6,365 nt of DNA, from contig BNUH01000129.1 in NCBI GenBank assembly GCA_025997215.1, forward strand, positions 1-6,365. The letters run 5' to 3'. Each line of letters opens with the position of its first letter. The first letter of the stretch is position 1. This document shows, in pieces, positions 5,939 to 6,365 of this stretch. The notes below the pieces were generated by a model. That model was not told where the DNA came from. It saw only the letters and a list, made by a program, of their open reading frames with translations, and made no database searches. A program made the translations under genes and the position numbers. The DNA is from Clostridia bacterium (lineage in GTDB: Bacteria; Bacillota_A; Clostridia; Christensenellales; Aristaeellaceae).

Positions 5939-6365
5939 ATGATTACTATTCCATATGGAACATTCCTTGATGCAGAAGCGGTGCGGTACTGTGTCGGTCG
6001 GTTCACGCGGGAGAGGCTGCCCGATATGAAGCGGTTGAACGCGTATTACGAGGGTGAAGGGGCGATTTCTTATCGGGTTAAGCCTTACGGTGCGCCGAAT
6101 AATCGGCTGGCGCATCCGTTTGCCCGGTACATCGTCACAATGGCGTCGGGTTATCTGGTCGGCGCGCCCGTCGCTTATGCGGATAACGCGCAGCCCGCGG
6201 GCCTGGCCGCGCTGATGGAATCCTACCGCGCGGCTAACGCCGACAGCGTGGATTCGTAGCTGGCCGAACAGGCGTGCTTATACGGCGTCGGCGTGGAACT
6301 GCTGTACCTGGATGAATCCGCGCGGGTGAGGATGGCGGCGCTGGATCCCCGTCAAGCGTTCGTGG
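5939..6365 (+). CDS. SPP1-type phage portal protein, interrupted by an in-frame TAG and cut by the window end
   Basis: The portal forms the ring through which DNA enters the capsid and docks the terminase. ATG 5939 is preceded by AGGTGA (5927-5932) with a 6-base spacer. The first 106 codons carry the SPP1 gp6-type N-terminal signature: RLNAYYEGEG (residues 34-43), NNRLAHPFARYIVTMASGYL, then VGAPVAY. Codon 107 is TAG (6257-6259). The same frame then continues for 35 codons as LAEQACLYGVGVELLYLDE and LDPRQAFV, which is what this family has at this position. The gene is therefore a full portal with one nonsense codon, not a short 106-residue protein. Family members are usually about 450-500 residues; the rest lies beyond the window. 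Whether it is a pseudogene, is suppressed, or carries a sequencing error cannot be told here. Confidence 0.88.
6257..6259 (+). other. In-frame amber (TAG) codon 107 in the portal gene
   Basis: The TAG lies between VDS and LAEQACLYG. From memory, related portals commonly have Glu (sometimes another polar residue) just before LA, so GAG to TAG is the simplest substitution, with CAG to TAG also possible. No frameshift is needed. The following bases (CTGGCC) do not match the CAR-YYA context known from some viral amber read-through sites. Confidence 0.9.

Noticed and set aside
4617..6365. Global TAG-to-glutamine recoding of the phage genes
   Set aside because: Only one TAG is seen, in the portal gene. 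The terminase has none, uses CAA/CAG for all glutamines and ends in TAA. Suppression at one site remains open.

Overview
The window looks like a junction between ordinary bacterial chromosome and the start of a prophage or prophage remnant, probably in a GC-rich, Gram-positive-like bacterium; a Clostridia-type Firmicute is my best guess. This rests on strong AGGAGG-type ribosome binding sites, GTG starts, a lipoprotein built from peptidoglycan-binding repeats plus a propeller-like C-terminus of a kind I associate with Clostridia, and PBSX/SPP1-type packaging genes. The taxonomic call is an inference; no rRNA, tRNA or marker gene is present.

Layout, all genes on the + strand. Positions 1-166 hold an AT-rich hairpin and no convincing promoter. 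A 38-codon cysteine-rich peptide gene (167-283) is followed by a clean rho-independent terminator with a UUCG loop (306-335). A new transcription unit starts at an extended -10 promoter (356-384). It carries a HAD-family nucleotidase of the YjjG/YfnB type (429-1139) and then a 1034-residue lipoprotein (1212-4316) with six peptidoglycan-binding domains and a six- or seven-bladed propeller-like C-terminus. The two genes are 72 bases apart with no visible terminator between them, so they may be cotranscribed.

The 300-base gap at 4317-4616 is dense with signals. It has a near-consensus sigmaA promoter with an inverted repeat in its spacer, then a G/C hairpin whose C-rich arm is duplicated, then a perfect 13-bp inverted repeat with four Ts, then a second classical terminator. 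This could encode an RNA of roughly 130-165 nt, or be a controlled leader for the phage genes.

The phage part begins with the large terminase subunit (GTG at 4617, to 5900), which has intact ATPase and nuclease motifs. An SPP1-type portal gene starts at 5939 and runs off the window. The portal frame is broken by one in-frame TAG at codon 107, after which clear portal sequence continues in the same frame. No small terminase gene, integrase or repressor lies in the window. I found no CRISPR array, tRNA, rRNA or insertion sequence. The most unusual points are the amber codon in the portal gene, the terminator-rich leader before the terminase, and the architecture of the lipoprotein.
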